Source: Acidovorax sp. 69 | GTDB taxonomy: Bacteria > Pseudomonadota > Gammaproteobacteria > Burkholderiales > Burkholderiaceae_C | Reading direction: 5' to 3' | DNA length: 64,000 bases | Assembly (NCBI RefSeq): GCF_002797445.1 | Contig: NZ_PGEP01000001.1 | Coordinates: 1,549,001-1,613,000, forward strand | Part shown: positions 8,171 through 17,429 of the stretch, one piece after another | Numbering within the stretch: the first letter of the stretch is position 1 | Layout of the letters: every line of letters starts with the position of its first letter | Position numbers and translations under genes: made by a program | The notes under the pieces: generated by a model | What the model saw: only the letters and a program-made list of their open reading frames with translations | Database searches by the model: none | What the model was told of the DNA's origin: nothing

Positions 8171-10692
8171 GCGCGCAGCCTCTGTGGTCCGTGCTGGTGG
8201 CCCCGGGACCAGCGGCTCTTGGCCGCTTCGACCAGGGATTCCCAGAACTTGTGGTAACCCAGCACGCCCAGTTGCGCGATCTCCTGCAGTCCGTGCAGGG
8301 GGCGGTCGGTGTCATGGCTGTCGTTCCACTCGCGCCAGGTGTCCGGGCGGGCAAAGGTGCACTGCACCAGATCGATCTGTTGTTCGCGTGTCATGGGGTC
8401 GAATTGCAGACCTGTGGCGCTCTGGCCTCGGTGCAGCATGATGGTGGCAGGGAAGGTGCACTCGGTATCGCCGCGCCACAGGCCCACATGGACCTTCTCT
8501 CCCACGGCCAGTCGCACGCCCTCGGGCAGTTGCAGGCCCACGCCGGTCATCGAGAAGTCGATGCATACGGCTTGCAGCACGCTACCGTCGTCCTGATAGA
8601 GCGTGGCCTGCAGCTGCGTGGCCACGCGGTGCATGCGGCGCACCTGGCGGGCCTCTGAGGCAACGCCCAGCGCGGCGCCCAGCATCAGGATGCTGTAGGT
8701 GGTCCACAGCAGGTTCAGCAGCACGGTGGCCGTCTCATCCGTGTTCCAGTAGAACAGGCGCATGATTCCCATGCCGAATGCCGCAAAGTTAAGCAGCACC
8801 AGCACGGTGTATGGGCGTGAGATCGCCCAGTCGAAGTAGGGCTCGTCCACCAGGCCACCCTTGGCTGTCACATTGAACTTGCCCAGGCGCGGGTTGATCA
8901 GCGCTACTGTGGTCGGCAGGGCCACGTACCAGGCCAGCACAGTCTCGTAAACCTCAGCCCAGAAGGTGTGTCGGTGCTCGCCCTGCACGTGGGCGTTGGC
9001 GATGTTGGATTGCAGGATGTAAGGCAGCACGTACAGCGCGATCATGATGGCGCCTGCATTGATGATGTGCCACTCAAAAAACAGGAAGGCCATGGGCGCG
9101 GTGAGGAACACCAGCCGTGGCAGCCCGAAAAAGAAATGCACCATGGCGTTGGCGTAGCAGATGCGCTGCCACAGCGTGAGGCCCTTGCCCAGGAAGGGGT
9201 TGTCCACACGGAAGATCTGTGCCATGCCACGCGCCCAGCGGATGCGCTGGCCCACATGGGCCGACAGGCTCTCGGTAGCAAGGCCCGCTGCCTGCGTCTC
9301 GTTGATGTAGGCCGTGTTGTAGCCGAGCCGGTGCAGCTTGAGTGCAGTGTGTGCATCTTCGGTCACCGTCTCCACGGCGATGCCGCCCACCTCCATCAAC
9401 GGGCCCCGGCGTATCACCGCGCAGGAGCCGCAGAAGAAGGTGGCGTTCCAGAAGTCGTTGCCGTCCTGGATCAGGCCGTAGAACAGCGATCCCTCGTTGG
9501 GTACGCGGCGGAAGGTGCCCAGGTTGCGCTCGAAGGGGTCGGGCGAAAAAAAGTGGTGCGGCGTCTGCAGCATGGCGCACTTGGGATCGCGCTGGAACCA
9601 GCCCACGGCGGTGGTCAGGAAGGAGCGCGTGGGGATGTGGTCGCAATCGAAGATGGCGACCAGCTCGCCGTCGGTCTTGGCGAGCGCGTGGTTCAGGTTG
9701 CCGGCCTTGGCATGGTTGTTGTCGGGGCGCACGATATAGCCCACGCCCATGGATTCGGCGAACTCGCGGAATTCCTCGCGCCGGCCGTCGTCCAGGATGA
9801 AGACCTTGACCTTGTCCTTGGGCCAGTCCAGCGCCATCGAGGCCAGCACGGTGGTGCGCACCACGCTTAGCGGCTCGTTGTAGGTGGGTATGTACACGTC
9901 CACCGTGGGCCACGATGCCGGCACGCCCTGCAGTTCGGCCGGGCGGCGGTGCAGCGGCCAGGCGGTCTGGATGAAGCCCAGCACCACCACCAGCCAGGTG
10001 TAGGCCTCGGCAGCCAGCAGGCCGTAGCCGAGGAAGGACTCGATGACCGAGTCGAATTCGATGGACGACGTGATGCGCCACCAGGCATAGCGTCCCATGG
10101 CCAGCAGGCTGATGGCGGCCAGTGCCAGCGAGGGGTAGCGCCCAGGCAGGCGGCGCAGCACCAGCGACAGGGCCCAGCACAGCATCATGAACAGGGTCTG
10201 CCCGAACCAGTTGAATGGCGTGGTCATCACCACCAGTCCGGCCATCATGCCCACGGCCAGAACGACCCAGCGCAGGCCTGGTATCTCCATGGCGGGCGAG
10301 AGCACTTGGTCGGCCAGGCGCATGCCTTTTTCCACGTTGACGTGCGCGGCCAGGCGGTCCATGGCGCGCAGAAAGAGCCGGATCGGCCAGAACACTGCCG
10401 TGAGCAGCAGGGCCAGACCCTTCCAGCCCCAGCGCAGCGTGAAGCCCAGTCCGGCCCATAGCCAGTGCAGCGGCTGTAGCAGCCAGGGCAGCAGGGTGCG
10501 GTCGGGGGTGGCGGGCAGCACGATGCAGCGCCACAGCCACATCCACCAAGGGGCACCGGGCGCCACCTCCAGCTGGCGTGCCAGCCACCGCCACGCCAGG
10601 CGCAGCCACGTGCGGCTGTCCAGTGTGGGTGCGGGTGCCGCTTCGGGTGCTGCGGCGGGCAAGGCCGAGCTGGTATCGGGCTGCTCCGTCAT
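8167..10692 (-). CDS. bcsA: Cellulose synthase catalytic subunit BcsA with PilZ domain
   Basis: A processive family 2 glycosyltransferase of 841 residues that polymerises UDP-glucose and moves the chain across the inner membrane. Seen in order: N-terminal membrane helices, DD at 301-302, the DxD motif DCD 349-351, FFCGS 419-423, the catalytic TED 444-446, QRIRW 482-486, further membrane helices, then a C-terminal PilZ domain. The PilZ cyclic di-GMP signature is intact: R685-x3-R689 and DFSMTG at 712-717. ATG at 10692 overlaps the bcsQ stop by 4 nt (ATGA), which fixes the start over more upstream codons. Unusually it is separated from bcsB by five genes. Activity should need cyclic di-GMP. Confidence 0.97.
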   Translation of the reverse strand: MTEQPDTSSALPAAAPEAAPAPTLDSRTWLRLAWRWLARQLEVAPGAPWWMWLWRCIVLPATPDRTLLPWLLQPLHWLWAGLGFTLRWGWKGLALLLTAVFWPIRLFLRAMDRLAAHVNVEKGMRLADQVLSPAMEIPGLRWVVLAVGMMAGLVVMTTPFNWFGQTLFMMLCWALSLVLRRLPGRYPSLALAAISLLAMGRYAWWRITSSIEFDSVIESFLGYGLLAAEAYTWLVVVLGFIQTAWPLHRRPAELQGVPASWPTVDVYIPTYNEPLSVVRTTVLASMALDWPKDKVKVFILDDGRREEFREFAESMGVGYIVRPDNNHAKAGNLNHALAKTDGELVAIFDCDHIPTRSFLTTAVGWFQRDPKCAMLQTPHHFFSPDPFERNLGTFRRVPNEGSLFYGLIQDGNDFWNATFFCGSCAVIRRGPLMEVGGIAVETVTEDAHTALKLHRLGYNTAYINETQAAGLATESLSAHVGQRIRWARGMAQIFRVDNPFLGKGLTLWQRICYANAMVHFFFGLPRLVFLTAPMAFLFFEWHIINAGAIMIALYVLPYILQSNIANAHVQGEHRHTFWAEVYETVLAWYVALPTTVALINPRLGKFNVTAKGGLVDEPYFDWAISRPYTVLVLLNFAAFGMGIMRLFYWNTDETATVLLNLLWTTYSILMLGAALGVASEARQVRRMHRVATQLQATLYQDDGSVLQAVCIDFSMTGVGLQLPEGVRLAVGEKVHVGLWRGDTECTFPATIMLHRGQSATGLQFDPMTREQQIDLVQCTFARPDTWREWNDSHDTDRPLHGLQEIAQLGVLGYHKFWESLVEAAKSRWSRGHQHGPQRLRA

Positions 10693-11477
10693 GGCCGTGC
10701 CGCTCCGGCGGACAGCATCGACAGGGGGGCGGCGCGCTGCCCGGAGAGCCAGTTGCACACGCCCTGCAGGTCATGGGCCGACTGTGCCTGCGGCGCAAAG
10801 CTGCCGACACACATCGAGCGTGCGAGCGCCCGGGGGATGTTCTCGTCTTCGTGCAGTGTGTAGGGAATCAGCCGCTCACCCCATTGCCCGCGCAGCGTCT
10901 GCAAGGCCTCCCGGTGGGATATGCGGCGCGGGTCGAAGCGGGTCACCAGCACGCCCTGGTCGGCGGGTGCTGCAGCCGCTTCCTGCAGCATGGCCTGCAC
11001 CCCGAGGGGGTTGGCGCAGGCGCGGGTCGATGCCTCCAGCGTCACTAACACGGCATCGGCACAGCGCAGGGCCGCCTGTGCCAGCGGAGATGGCCATGCG
11101 GGGGTGTCCAGCAGCACCGTGCAATTGGCGGGTACGTCCAGCAGCTCCATCTGGTCCAGCAGCCAGCGCGGCTGCGCCTGCAGCTGCCTGTGCAGGGTTT
11201 CGAGGGTGTCCAGCCCCGCCTTGCCAAATGGCAGTATGGCTACGCCGTCCGAGTTGTCGAAGCCGCCATCGGCCCACCACTGGCCGTTGGCCGCCAGAGC
11301 GGCCCAGCCCAGTGCGCTGGGCTCCTGCATGCCCAGGTGCCTGGAGAGCAGGTTCTGGGCGCACAGCTCCACCGCCAGGCAGGGCTGGCCCTGGCGGGCC
11401 AGGAGCGTGGCCAAGTGGGCGGTCAGCGTGGTGCGCCCGGATCCGCCCAGGGGCGATACGACGGCAATCACGCGCAT
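10689..11477 (-). CDS. bcsQ: BcsQ, MinD/ParA-like ATPase of the cellulose complex
   Basis: A 262-residue SIMIBI-class ATPase. The N-terminal P-loop (residues ~7-17) is SPLGGSGRTTL, a deviant Walker A in which the signature lysines are replaced by Leu and Arg, as is common in BcsQ. A later VLLDTPAW segment is the Walker B-like strand. BcsQ forms the cytoplasmic vestibule under BcsA with BcsR/BcsE in E. coli. No bcsR-like frame is seen here. It starts 27 nt after bcsF and overlaps bcsA by 4 nt, so translation is probably coupled. Confidence 0.9.
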   Translation of the reverse strand: MRVIAVVSPLGGSGRTTLTAHLATLLARQGQPCLAVELCAQNLLSRHLGMQEPSALGWAALAANGQWWADGGFDNSDGVAILPFGKAGLDTLETLHRQLQAQPRWLLDQMELLDVPANCTVLLDTPAWPSPLAQAALRCADAVLVTLEASTRACANPLGVQAMLQEAAAAPADQGVLVTRFDPRRISHREALQTLRGQWGERLIPYTLHEDENIPRALARSMCVGSFAPQAQSAHDLQGVCNWLSGQRAAPLSMLSAGAARP

Positions 11478-11504
11478 ACGGGGTCTCGGTTCATTGTGGA
11501 TTAC

Positions 11505-11693
11505 TCATTGCGCGCGCGGAGGCGTTGCGGTATCGCCCGCATCTGCGGCGGGCAGGCGGGGCTGGCGGGGCTGGTAGGGCTGTACGCAGCGCAGCGGCTG
11601 GCGGGCCTGCTGTGCACGGCGCAGCAGTAGCCAGCAGGGCCAGGCCAGCAGGGCGCCCAGCAGCATGTAGAACAACAGCATCGATAGCGTCAT
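11505..11693 (-). CDS. bcsF: BcsF-like small membrane protein
   Basis: A 62-residue protein with one N-terminal membrane helix (MLLFYMLLGALLAWPCWLLL) followed by a basic Arg/Pro/Gln-rich cytoplasmic tail. Size, topology and position directly after bcsE match BcsF, which anchors BcsE at the membrane. Sequence likeness to E. coli BcsF is weak, so the call rests mainly on position. Its ATG overlaps the bcsE stop as ATGA; 27 nt separate it from bcsQ. Confidence 0.72.
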   Translation of the reverse strand: MTLSMLLFYMLLGALLAWPCWLLLRRAQQARQPLRCVQPYQPRQPRLPAADAGDTATPPRAQ

Positions 11694-13513
11694 GCCATGG
11701 ACCTCGGTGAAACGCGTGGCACGGCGCGGCGTGCAATCGGCCGGTGCTGCACGCTGGGCCCGGCCGCAATGTGCAGCAGGGGCATGGTCAGCGGGTCTGC
11801 CGGCGGGTGGGGGGCACCGGTGTCGATGGGCAGCGTCGGCATGCCCGGCGCTGGTGCGCGGGCCATGGGCGTGGGCACCACGGCGACCGGGTGCGGATGG
11901 TTGTCAATGACGGCACTGTAGTCGGGCAAGCCCTTGCGCAACGATTCCTGCAGGTGGCCTGCCATGGCGCGGATTCCCATCTCCGAGCAGTCGGTGGCCT
12001 CGGAGGCGAACAGCTGGGTCAGCGGCAGCGTGAACAGGCGGTTGAGCGCCAGCTCCACATCGGGCTCGCGGCAGGCAAAGAGGAAGACGTAGACCGCCTC
12101 GTGGTCGGCTGTGAACAAATCGCCGTCGCGCGAAGTGTGGCAGGCGCGCAGGGCATCCAGGTGCGGGATCTGGGCCAGTACGTTCAGGCGCACCATGCTG
12201 TGCGACAGGCCGATGTTGTGCGTGCGATCCAGCATGCCGCGCACCAGGGAGCAGAACTGGGCGGGGGGCTGGTAGCCACGTTCGCGTGCCGGCATGAAGC
12301 TGTCCAGCGCCTGCTCGTAATCGGGATGCACCTTGCGGGTGTGGCTCTGGGCGTTGACGTCCTGCAGCAGCTGCAGCAGGCGCGAAAAGCCCACTTCCTT
12401 GTAGACCACCGCGCTGGCACCCAACTGCAGCAAGGCCTGCTCGCTGTGGGTGCGCAGCTTGCCCAGGTTTTCGCGCACCACGATCTTGAGCGTGAGCGGG
12501 CGCGACAGGCGCAGCTGGTGCACCAGGCGTGCCCGCGACTCGAAGTCGGCCGCCTGGCCCGCATCGATCAGCACCGTGGCCGCCACGCTGGCGGCCGCAG
12601 CCACCTCCACATCGGCCAGGCTGTCGACAATGCGCCAGTGGCCCGGCACGCCGCGCTGCCCGTGGACCGAGGCGCGGGTGGCGATCACGTCCGACTGGTC
12701 CACGGCCTCCACCAGCTCGCGCACGGCGCCGCGGGTGCGGGTGCCGTCTGCGGCCAGCCGGCCGGATGCGGCATCGTGCAGCACCCCGAAGGCGGTCTGG
12801 AAGAGGGCGCCTGCATCCGTGTTCCAGCGCTCCAGGCCCAGGCTCCAGCGGTCGGCGTCGGTGCGCAGGGTGGCGATGTGCATGGACATCTGGCACAGGT
12901 TGCGCAGGGCTGGCAGCAGCACCTCGGGCTCCAGCGGCGGGAAGAAGCCCAAGACCACGGGCCGCAGCCGCTCGCGGCACAGTGCACCGAGCTGGCGGCT
13001 CACGCGGGCGAGCTGGGCCACGCTCAGACCCGACAACAGGCCCTGGGCATCGCACATGTACAGCGCGTGCTCGTCCCTGAGCCCCGTGCGCTCCAGTTCG
13101 TCCATTAGGGGGGCAAGGCCATGGCGCTGCACCTCGGCCTGCAGGCCGGGGGCGAGCAGCCACAGCATGAGCCGGCCCGTGCGGCAGGCCTCGCGCAGCG
13201 TAGGGTGCAGCAGCAGCGCGTCCGCCCATGCGGCGCTGGAGGCGACCAGCGCCACGGGGCCGGCTGCCACGGCGTCTTCGAGCAGGGCCGGGAACCACAG
13301 GGCGGCGCTGCTGTCGTCGGCGGCTACCAGGGACACGGGCACATGCGGCGGCAACTGGCCCACGCCGTCGGGCAGGCCTTCGATGCCGATGCGCGCCGTT
13401 GGGGCGCTGCTGGCGGCGCGCTGGCGGGAGGACGGCCGCAGGCGCTGGGTGATGGCGCGCAGGAAGCCCGCTGGCGTGGCAGCCTTACGCTGTGAGGAGG
13501 AGGCGGAGGACAT
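11690..13513 (-). CDS. bcsE: BcsE, cyclic di-GMP-binding regulator of cellulose synthesis
   Basis: A 607-residue cytoplasmic protein. The N-terminal part resembles a degenerate RecA-like NTPase with AAGPVALVASS near 83-94; residues ~200-380 resemble a receiver-like fold; the C-terminal ~200 residues carry the GIL (GGDEF I-site-like) domain with the cyclic di-GMP motif RDGD at 462-465, matching RxGD, and a second REPD at 482-485. In E. coli, BcsE raises cellulose output and helps place BcsG through BcsF. ATG at 13513 lies 1 nt after the bcsC stop; the frame is open further upstream inside bcsC but that part shows no homology. The C-terminal ~70 residues are Pro-rich. Confidence 0.9.
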   Translation of the reverse strand: MSSASSSQRKAATPAGFLRAITQRLRPSSRQRAASSAPTARIGIEGLPDGVGQLPPHVPVSLVAADDSSAALWFPALLEDAVAAGPVALVASSAAWADALLLHPTLREACRTGRLMLWLLAPGLQAEVQRHGLAPLMDELERTGLRDEHALYMCDAQGLLSGLSVAQLARVSRQLGALCRERLRPVVLGFFPPLEPEVLLPALRNLCQMSMHIATLRTDADRWSLGLERWNTDAGALFQTAFGVLHDAASGRLAADGTRTRGAVRELVEAVDQSDVIATRASVHGQRGVPGHWRIVDSLADVEVAAAASVAATVLIDAGQAADFESRARLVHQLRLSRPLTLKIVVRENLGKLRTHSEQALLQLGASAVVYKEVGFSRLLQLLQDVNAQSHTRKVHPDYEQALDSFMPARERGYQPPAQFCSLVRGMLDRTHNIGLSHSMVRLNVLAQIPHLDALRACHTSRDGDLFTADHEAVYVFLFACREPDVELALNRLFTLPLTQLFASEATDCSEMGIRAMAGHLQESLRKGLPDYSAVIDNHPHPVAVVPTPMARAPAPGMPTLPIDTGAPHPPADPLTMPLLHIAAGPSVQHRPIARRAVPRVSPRSMA

Positions 13514-13514
13514 G

Positions 13515-16500
13515 TCAGAAGCTCGAGTAGGTCTGTACCGGGCGGGGCCGGTTTTCCAGCGGGGCCAGCACCGGATCAAACCGGTAGCGGCCATAGACCA
13601 TGAAATTGGTGGGCGCGTAGTAGGCAGAGCGGTCCAGCTCCAGCTGGGCTCCCAGTGCCAGGTTGCGTGTGGCCTGGTACTCCAGCACGCCCCGGAACGA
13701 GCGGCCAAAGCCCGAGCCCGAGCTGCCCGCATACACCGGTACGCTGCCGCTTTCGGCCAGGCGCGCACGCGCTAGTGATTGGAGCAGTGCGCTCTGCGGG
13801 AAGTAGTCGGTGTCTGCGCTGCTGCTGCGCGATACAGAGATCGACCCCCGGGCCAGCCAGGTGAGCGGGCCCCTGCGGCCACTCCACTCGACGGGCAGCG
13901 CGACAGAGGCGTAGCTGCGCGGGCTGTAGTAGCCGCCGTGGCCGAAGCTGTACTCCGACAGGTCCTTGCCGTAGTGCCAGGCCGAGAACGTCACACCCAT
14001 GTTGACCACGCTGGTGGTGCTGCGCCAGACATCGCGGTCCACGGCCACGCGCAGCTGCGCGCGGGTATTGGACTGCACGTTCTTGCCCGTCAGTGCGGCC
14101 AGGTTCAGGCTCACCGAACTGCTGTACGGACCGATATCGGTCGACAGGCGGCCCGAGGCACCCGTGGCCACCACACCACCCCAGATCTGGCCGGTGATGG
14201 GGTCGGCTGCGCCCGCATACGACAGCAGGCTGCCGGTAACGGGCCGGCGAAAGCCCTCCAGCTTGTAGCCATAGCGGCCCAGGTCCCCGGTCTTGGCCAG
14301 GCCGCCGACCAGGTTGGTCACAGGAAGCCCGACGCCGGTCGTCCCGACGTCCCACTGGAAGTTGTCCCCTGCGAAGCCGAAACCCAGGTTGGTGCCCGTG
14401 CCACGCTGGCGCCGGTAGGCCAGGGGCAAGCCTGTGGGCTGTGCTGCGACCTGTCCGAAGCCCAGGATGTCCGGGCCATTGGCCGGCAGTTCGCCCGCGT
14501 CGAGCTGGACCCGGTCCACATGCAGAAAGTAGTGCCCGTCGTAGCCGCGCGGCATGAAGGCCACCATGGGTCGCTCCCAGCCGCGCAGGCTGGAGATGCC
14601 TTCGGTGGCGCTCTTGCGCAGCGCCTGGTGGCCTGCCTCGATCCACACCTGGCGGCGGGCCTCGATGGCGTCTATCTCCCCCTGGATCTTGGCGACCACG
14701 GCCGTGTCCACGGGCAGCGACAGCGCGTAGCTTTGCAGCAGAACAAGAGGGGGCTCGGTGTCGGCCAGCTCGCCCTGTTGCGGCTTTGCCGACGCGCTGA
14801 CTGCACTGTGGCCCTCCAGCGTCAGCGCGCTGCGGAAGAACCCCAGGGCTTGCACATAGTTACGGTTGGCGCGTGACAGGCGCGCAGCGTGCAGCAGGAC
14901 GTCGCTGTCCTGCGGGAAGTCCTGCAGCAGCCGTGCCGACAGGGCCCGTGCCTCGTCCATGCGGCCGATGCGTTGCCAGATGCGCAGCAGCGCCAATGCC
15001 TGGCCAGCATCGGTGGCGGGCAGGTGGTCCTGCAGCCACAGCGCCTGCTCTGCGGCGCCGCGCACGTCGCCCACGCGCGACAGCGCATCCGCCAGGCCCA
15101 TGCGGACCTCCAGGCGCTTTGGCGATGTCTTGGCCAGCGGCGCCAGCAGCTGCGCGGCATCGGCGTATTCACCGGCGGCCATGAGCAGGCGGGCCTGCGT
15201 CTGGGCGCGCTGCTGGGCGGTGGTGGGTGTGGCGGGCAATGGCAGTGGCTGGCGGGCCAGGCGCACGGCTTCGGCCAGGTTGCCGGCCTGGCGCTGCTGC
15301 TCCACCAGCCGCTCGCGGTGCGATGCGTAAAGGGCCACCAGCCGGGCCTCCTGCTCCTCGTTCCAGCCAGGCGATTGCAGCAGGCTGGGAAGGCGTGCGG
15401 CCAGGCCCGCATCGTCCTGCGCACGGCCGAGCAATTGGGCGTGGTCGAGCTGTGCCTCCAGCGGCAGGCCAGGGCTGCGCGCCGCCAGGCGGTCGAACAC
15501 GGCCACGCCGCGCTTTGGCTGTGCGCGGCGAAACCAGGTGTTGGCCACTGAGTACAGCAGTTCCGCATCATTGCCGGCCGCTTGCTCGGCCCTGTCGAGC
15601 AGGGCTTGCGCCTCGGCCGGGCTGCGGTTGGCGGCACCCTGCGCCAGAAGCGATTGGACCGTGGAGCGCTGCACCAGCGCGCGCATGGAGTCGGTCTGAT
15701 CGGCTGCGGCGACCTGTGCGAGGTCGGCCAGGGCACCCTGGTCGTCGTCCGCCGCAGAGCGGATCAGCGCACGTGCATAGCGCATGGCGCTGCGGTCGGC
15801 GGCGGGGAAGGAGGCGACGGTCATGCGAGCGATGCCTTCATCCATCACGCTGAGTGCCTCACGCGGCAGGTTCAAGCGCAGGTACAGGCGCGCCAGGCGG
15901 TGGCGCAGCCAGGCGTCGTCGGGGGTCAGCAGCACGGCGGATTCCAGCGTGCGCATGGCGGTACTCAGGCGCTGTGCCTGCATGTGTTCATCGGCCTGGG
16001 CCAGCAGGATGTCGGCCTGGGTGCCCACCAGCTTTTCGCCCAAGGCGGCATCGGTGGCCGCAGCCTTGGCCAGCAGGGTCAGGGCTTCGTCGGACCGGCC
16101 GGTGCGAGCATAGAGCCCGGCCAGGCCCTTGTAGGCTGAGCTGTTGTTGGCCTCGGCCTTGAGCGCGTTCTGGTACAGGGCTTCAGCCTGGGTGCGGTCG
16201 CCCTGCAGGTCGCGGATGCTGGCCAGCGTGGTCAGCGCCTCGGCGCTGCGGGGCTGCATTGCCAGCGCGCGGCCCGCCAGATCGGCGGCGGTGGCCAGTT
16301 CGTTTTTATCGAGGGCCATGTCGGCCTGGCGCAGAAACCCCCAGAACCGGGCCGTGGACTGCAGGTCTTTCCATTTGCCCTGGCGGGTCAGCGTGAAGGC
16401 CTGGCCAAACAGGTCCTGGGCCTGGGCGTGCCGGCCCTGGCGCAGGCGAATGAGTCCCAGGTTGCCGAGGCTGTCTCCATCGCTGGGGCGCAGGGCCAGC

Positions 16501-17429
16501 ACCGCCTGCAGCTTGTCTTCGGCCAGTTCGATGTTGCCCTGGTCGAGTGCGGTGCGGGCGGCGTTGCGTGCGATGTTGGCCGGGTCGCGGGCCACGCGCT
16601 CGGCGCGCTCCACCGCCTGCTGCATGGCGGCCAGGCGGTCCATCGCAGCCTGGTCGGCAGGGTAGCGCTGCAGGAATGCCCGCACGCGCGGGATGCTGGC
16701 GGGCGTGTTGGTCAACCGGTCCAGTGCGCGGCGCCACAGGTCCTGCAGTTGTTGTGCATTGATATCGGGCTGCTTGGCGAGCGCCTCGATCTCCTGCACC
16801 ACGGTGGTCGGGTTCGCGCCCTGGTACATGCGCATTTCCAGTTGGGCCATCCGGTAGCGGGACTCCCCGGTGTCCTGGTAGAGCTTGCCCAACTGGCGCA
16901 TGGATTCCGTGCCGCTCTTGGGGCTCGATCCGATGATCTGGTGGTATTCCAGTGCCAGTCCGCCGAGCTCCGGCGGGCCCTGCGGGAACAGCTTGCGGGC
17001 CAGCTCGGCCGCCTCGGCCTTGCGGCCAGCGCGCGCCATCAGGCGCATCTGCGAGAGCTTTTCACGGTCGGGGCCGTAGATTCGCACCAGGGTTTCCAGT
17101 TCCTGGGTCACACTGTTCTCAGGGTGGCGGGTGCGCAGAGTCTCCAGGATGCGCTTGGCCTCGTCGGTTTTCTTTTCGCGCAGGGCCAGGTCGGCCAGCG
17201 CACCCAGGCCCTGGGGGGAGTAGGGGTCTATGGCCAGCAGCTTGTCCACCAGCTGGCGTGCCATGTCGGGCCGGTTTTTGGAGGCCCACAGGCGTGCGCC
17301 ACTGAGCAGCTCGGCCTCGATGGCGGGAGGGGCGCTCGCTAGCACCCCCTGGCTCGTCAGCAGGCAGGCGGCGGCCAGCAGGGTGAGCGAGGGCAGCCAG
17401 TGGCGGGGTCGGCGCAAGGCTCGGGTCAC
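13515..17429 (-). CDS. bcsC: BcsC, TPR scaffold and outer-membrane cellulose exporter
   Basis: About 1304 residues. A signal peptide (LPSLTLLAAACLLTSQG, cleavage after VLASA) leads to ~900 residues of TPR repeats in the periplasm, then a C-terminal beta-barrel of ~330 residues ending in Phe (VQTYSSF), the usual outer-membrane assembly signal. Length agrees with E. coli BcsC (~1150-1160) plus extra TPR units. GTG at 17429 gives a 4-nt GTGA overlap with the bcsZ stop and matches the other operon junctions; a GTG at 17438 would add three residues. The protein guides cellulose from BcsB through the peptidoglycan and out of the cell. Confidence 0.94.
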   Translation of the reverse strand: MTRALRRPRHWLPSLTLLAAACLLTSQGVLASAPPAIEAELLSGARLWASKNRPDMARQLVDKLLAIDPYSPQGLGALADLALREKKTDEAKRILETLRTRHPENSVTQELETLVRIYGPDREKLSQMRLMARAGRKAEAAELARKLFPQGPPELGGLALEYHQIIGSSPKSGTESMRQLGKLYQDTGESRYRMAQLEMRMYQGANPTTVVQEIEALAKQPDINAQQLQDLWRRALDRLTNTPASIPRVRAFLQRYPADQAAMDRLAAMQQAVERAERVARDPANIARNAARTALDQGNIELAEDKLQAVLALRPSDGDSLGNLGLIRLRQGRHAQAQDLFGQAFTLTRQGKWKDLQSTARFWGFLRQADMALDKNELATAADLAGRALAMQPRSAEALTTLASIRDLQGDRTQAEALYQNALKAEANNSSAYKGLAGLYARTGRSDEALTLLAKAAATDAALGEKLVGTQADILLAQADEHMQAQRLSTAMRTLESAVLLTPDDAWLRHRLARLYLRLNLPREALSVMDEGIARMTVASFPAADRSAMRYARALIRSAADDDQGALADLAQVAAADQTDSMRALVQRSTVQSLLAQGAANRSPAEAQALLDRAEQAAGNDAELLYSVANTWFRRAQPKRGVAVFDRLAARSPGLPLEAQLDHAQLLGRAQDDAGLAARLPSLLQSPGWNEEQEARLVALYASHRERLVEQQRQAGNLAEAVRLARQPLPLPATPTTAQQRAQTQARLLMAAGEYADAAQLLAPLAKTSPKRLEVRMGLADALSRVGDVRGAAEQALWLQDHLPATDAGQALALLRIWQRIGRMDEARALSARLLQDFPQDSDVLLHAARLSRANRNYVQALGFFRSALTLEGHSAVSASAKPQQGELADTEPPLVLLQSYALSLPVDTAVVAKIQGEIDAIEARRQVWIEAGHQALRKSATEGISSLRGWERPMVAFMPRGYDGHYFLHVDRVQLDAGELPANGPDILGFGQVAAQPTGLPLAYRRQRGTGTNLGFGFAGDNFQWDVGTTGVGLPVTNLVGGLAKTGDLGRYGYKLEGFRRPVTGSLLSYAGAADPITGQIWGGVVATGASGRLSTDIGPYSSSVSLNLAALTGKNVQSNTRAQLRVAVDRDVWRSTTSVVNMGVTFSAWHYGKDLSEYSFGHGGYYSPRSYASVALPVEWSGRRGPLTWLARGSISVSRSSSADTDYFPQSALLQSLARARLAESGSVPVYAGSSGSGFGRSFRGVLEYQATRNLALGAQLELDRSAYYAPTNFMVYGRYRFDPVLAPLENRPRPVQTYSSF

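Noticed and set aside
11744..13775. Long plus-strand open frames opposite bcsE
   Set aside because: High-GC codon-bias shadows; the minus strand carries the BcsE homology.
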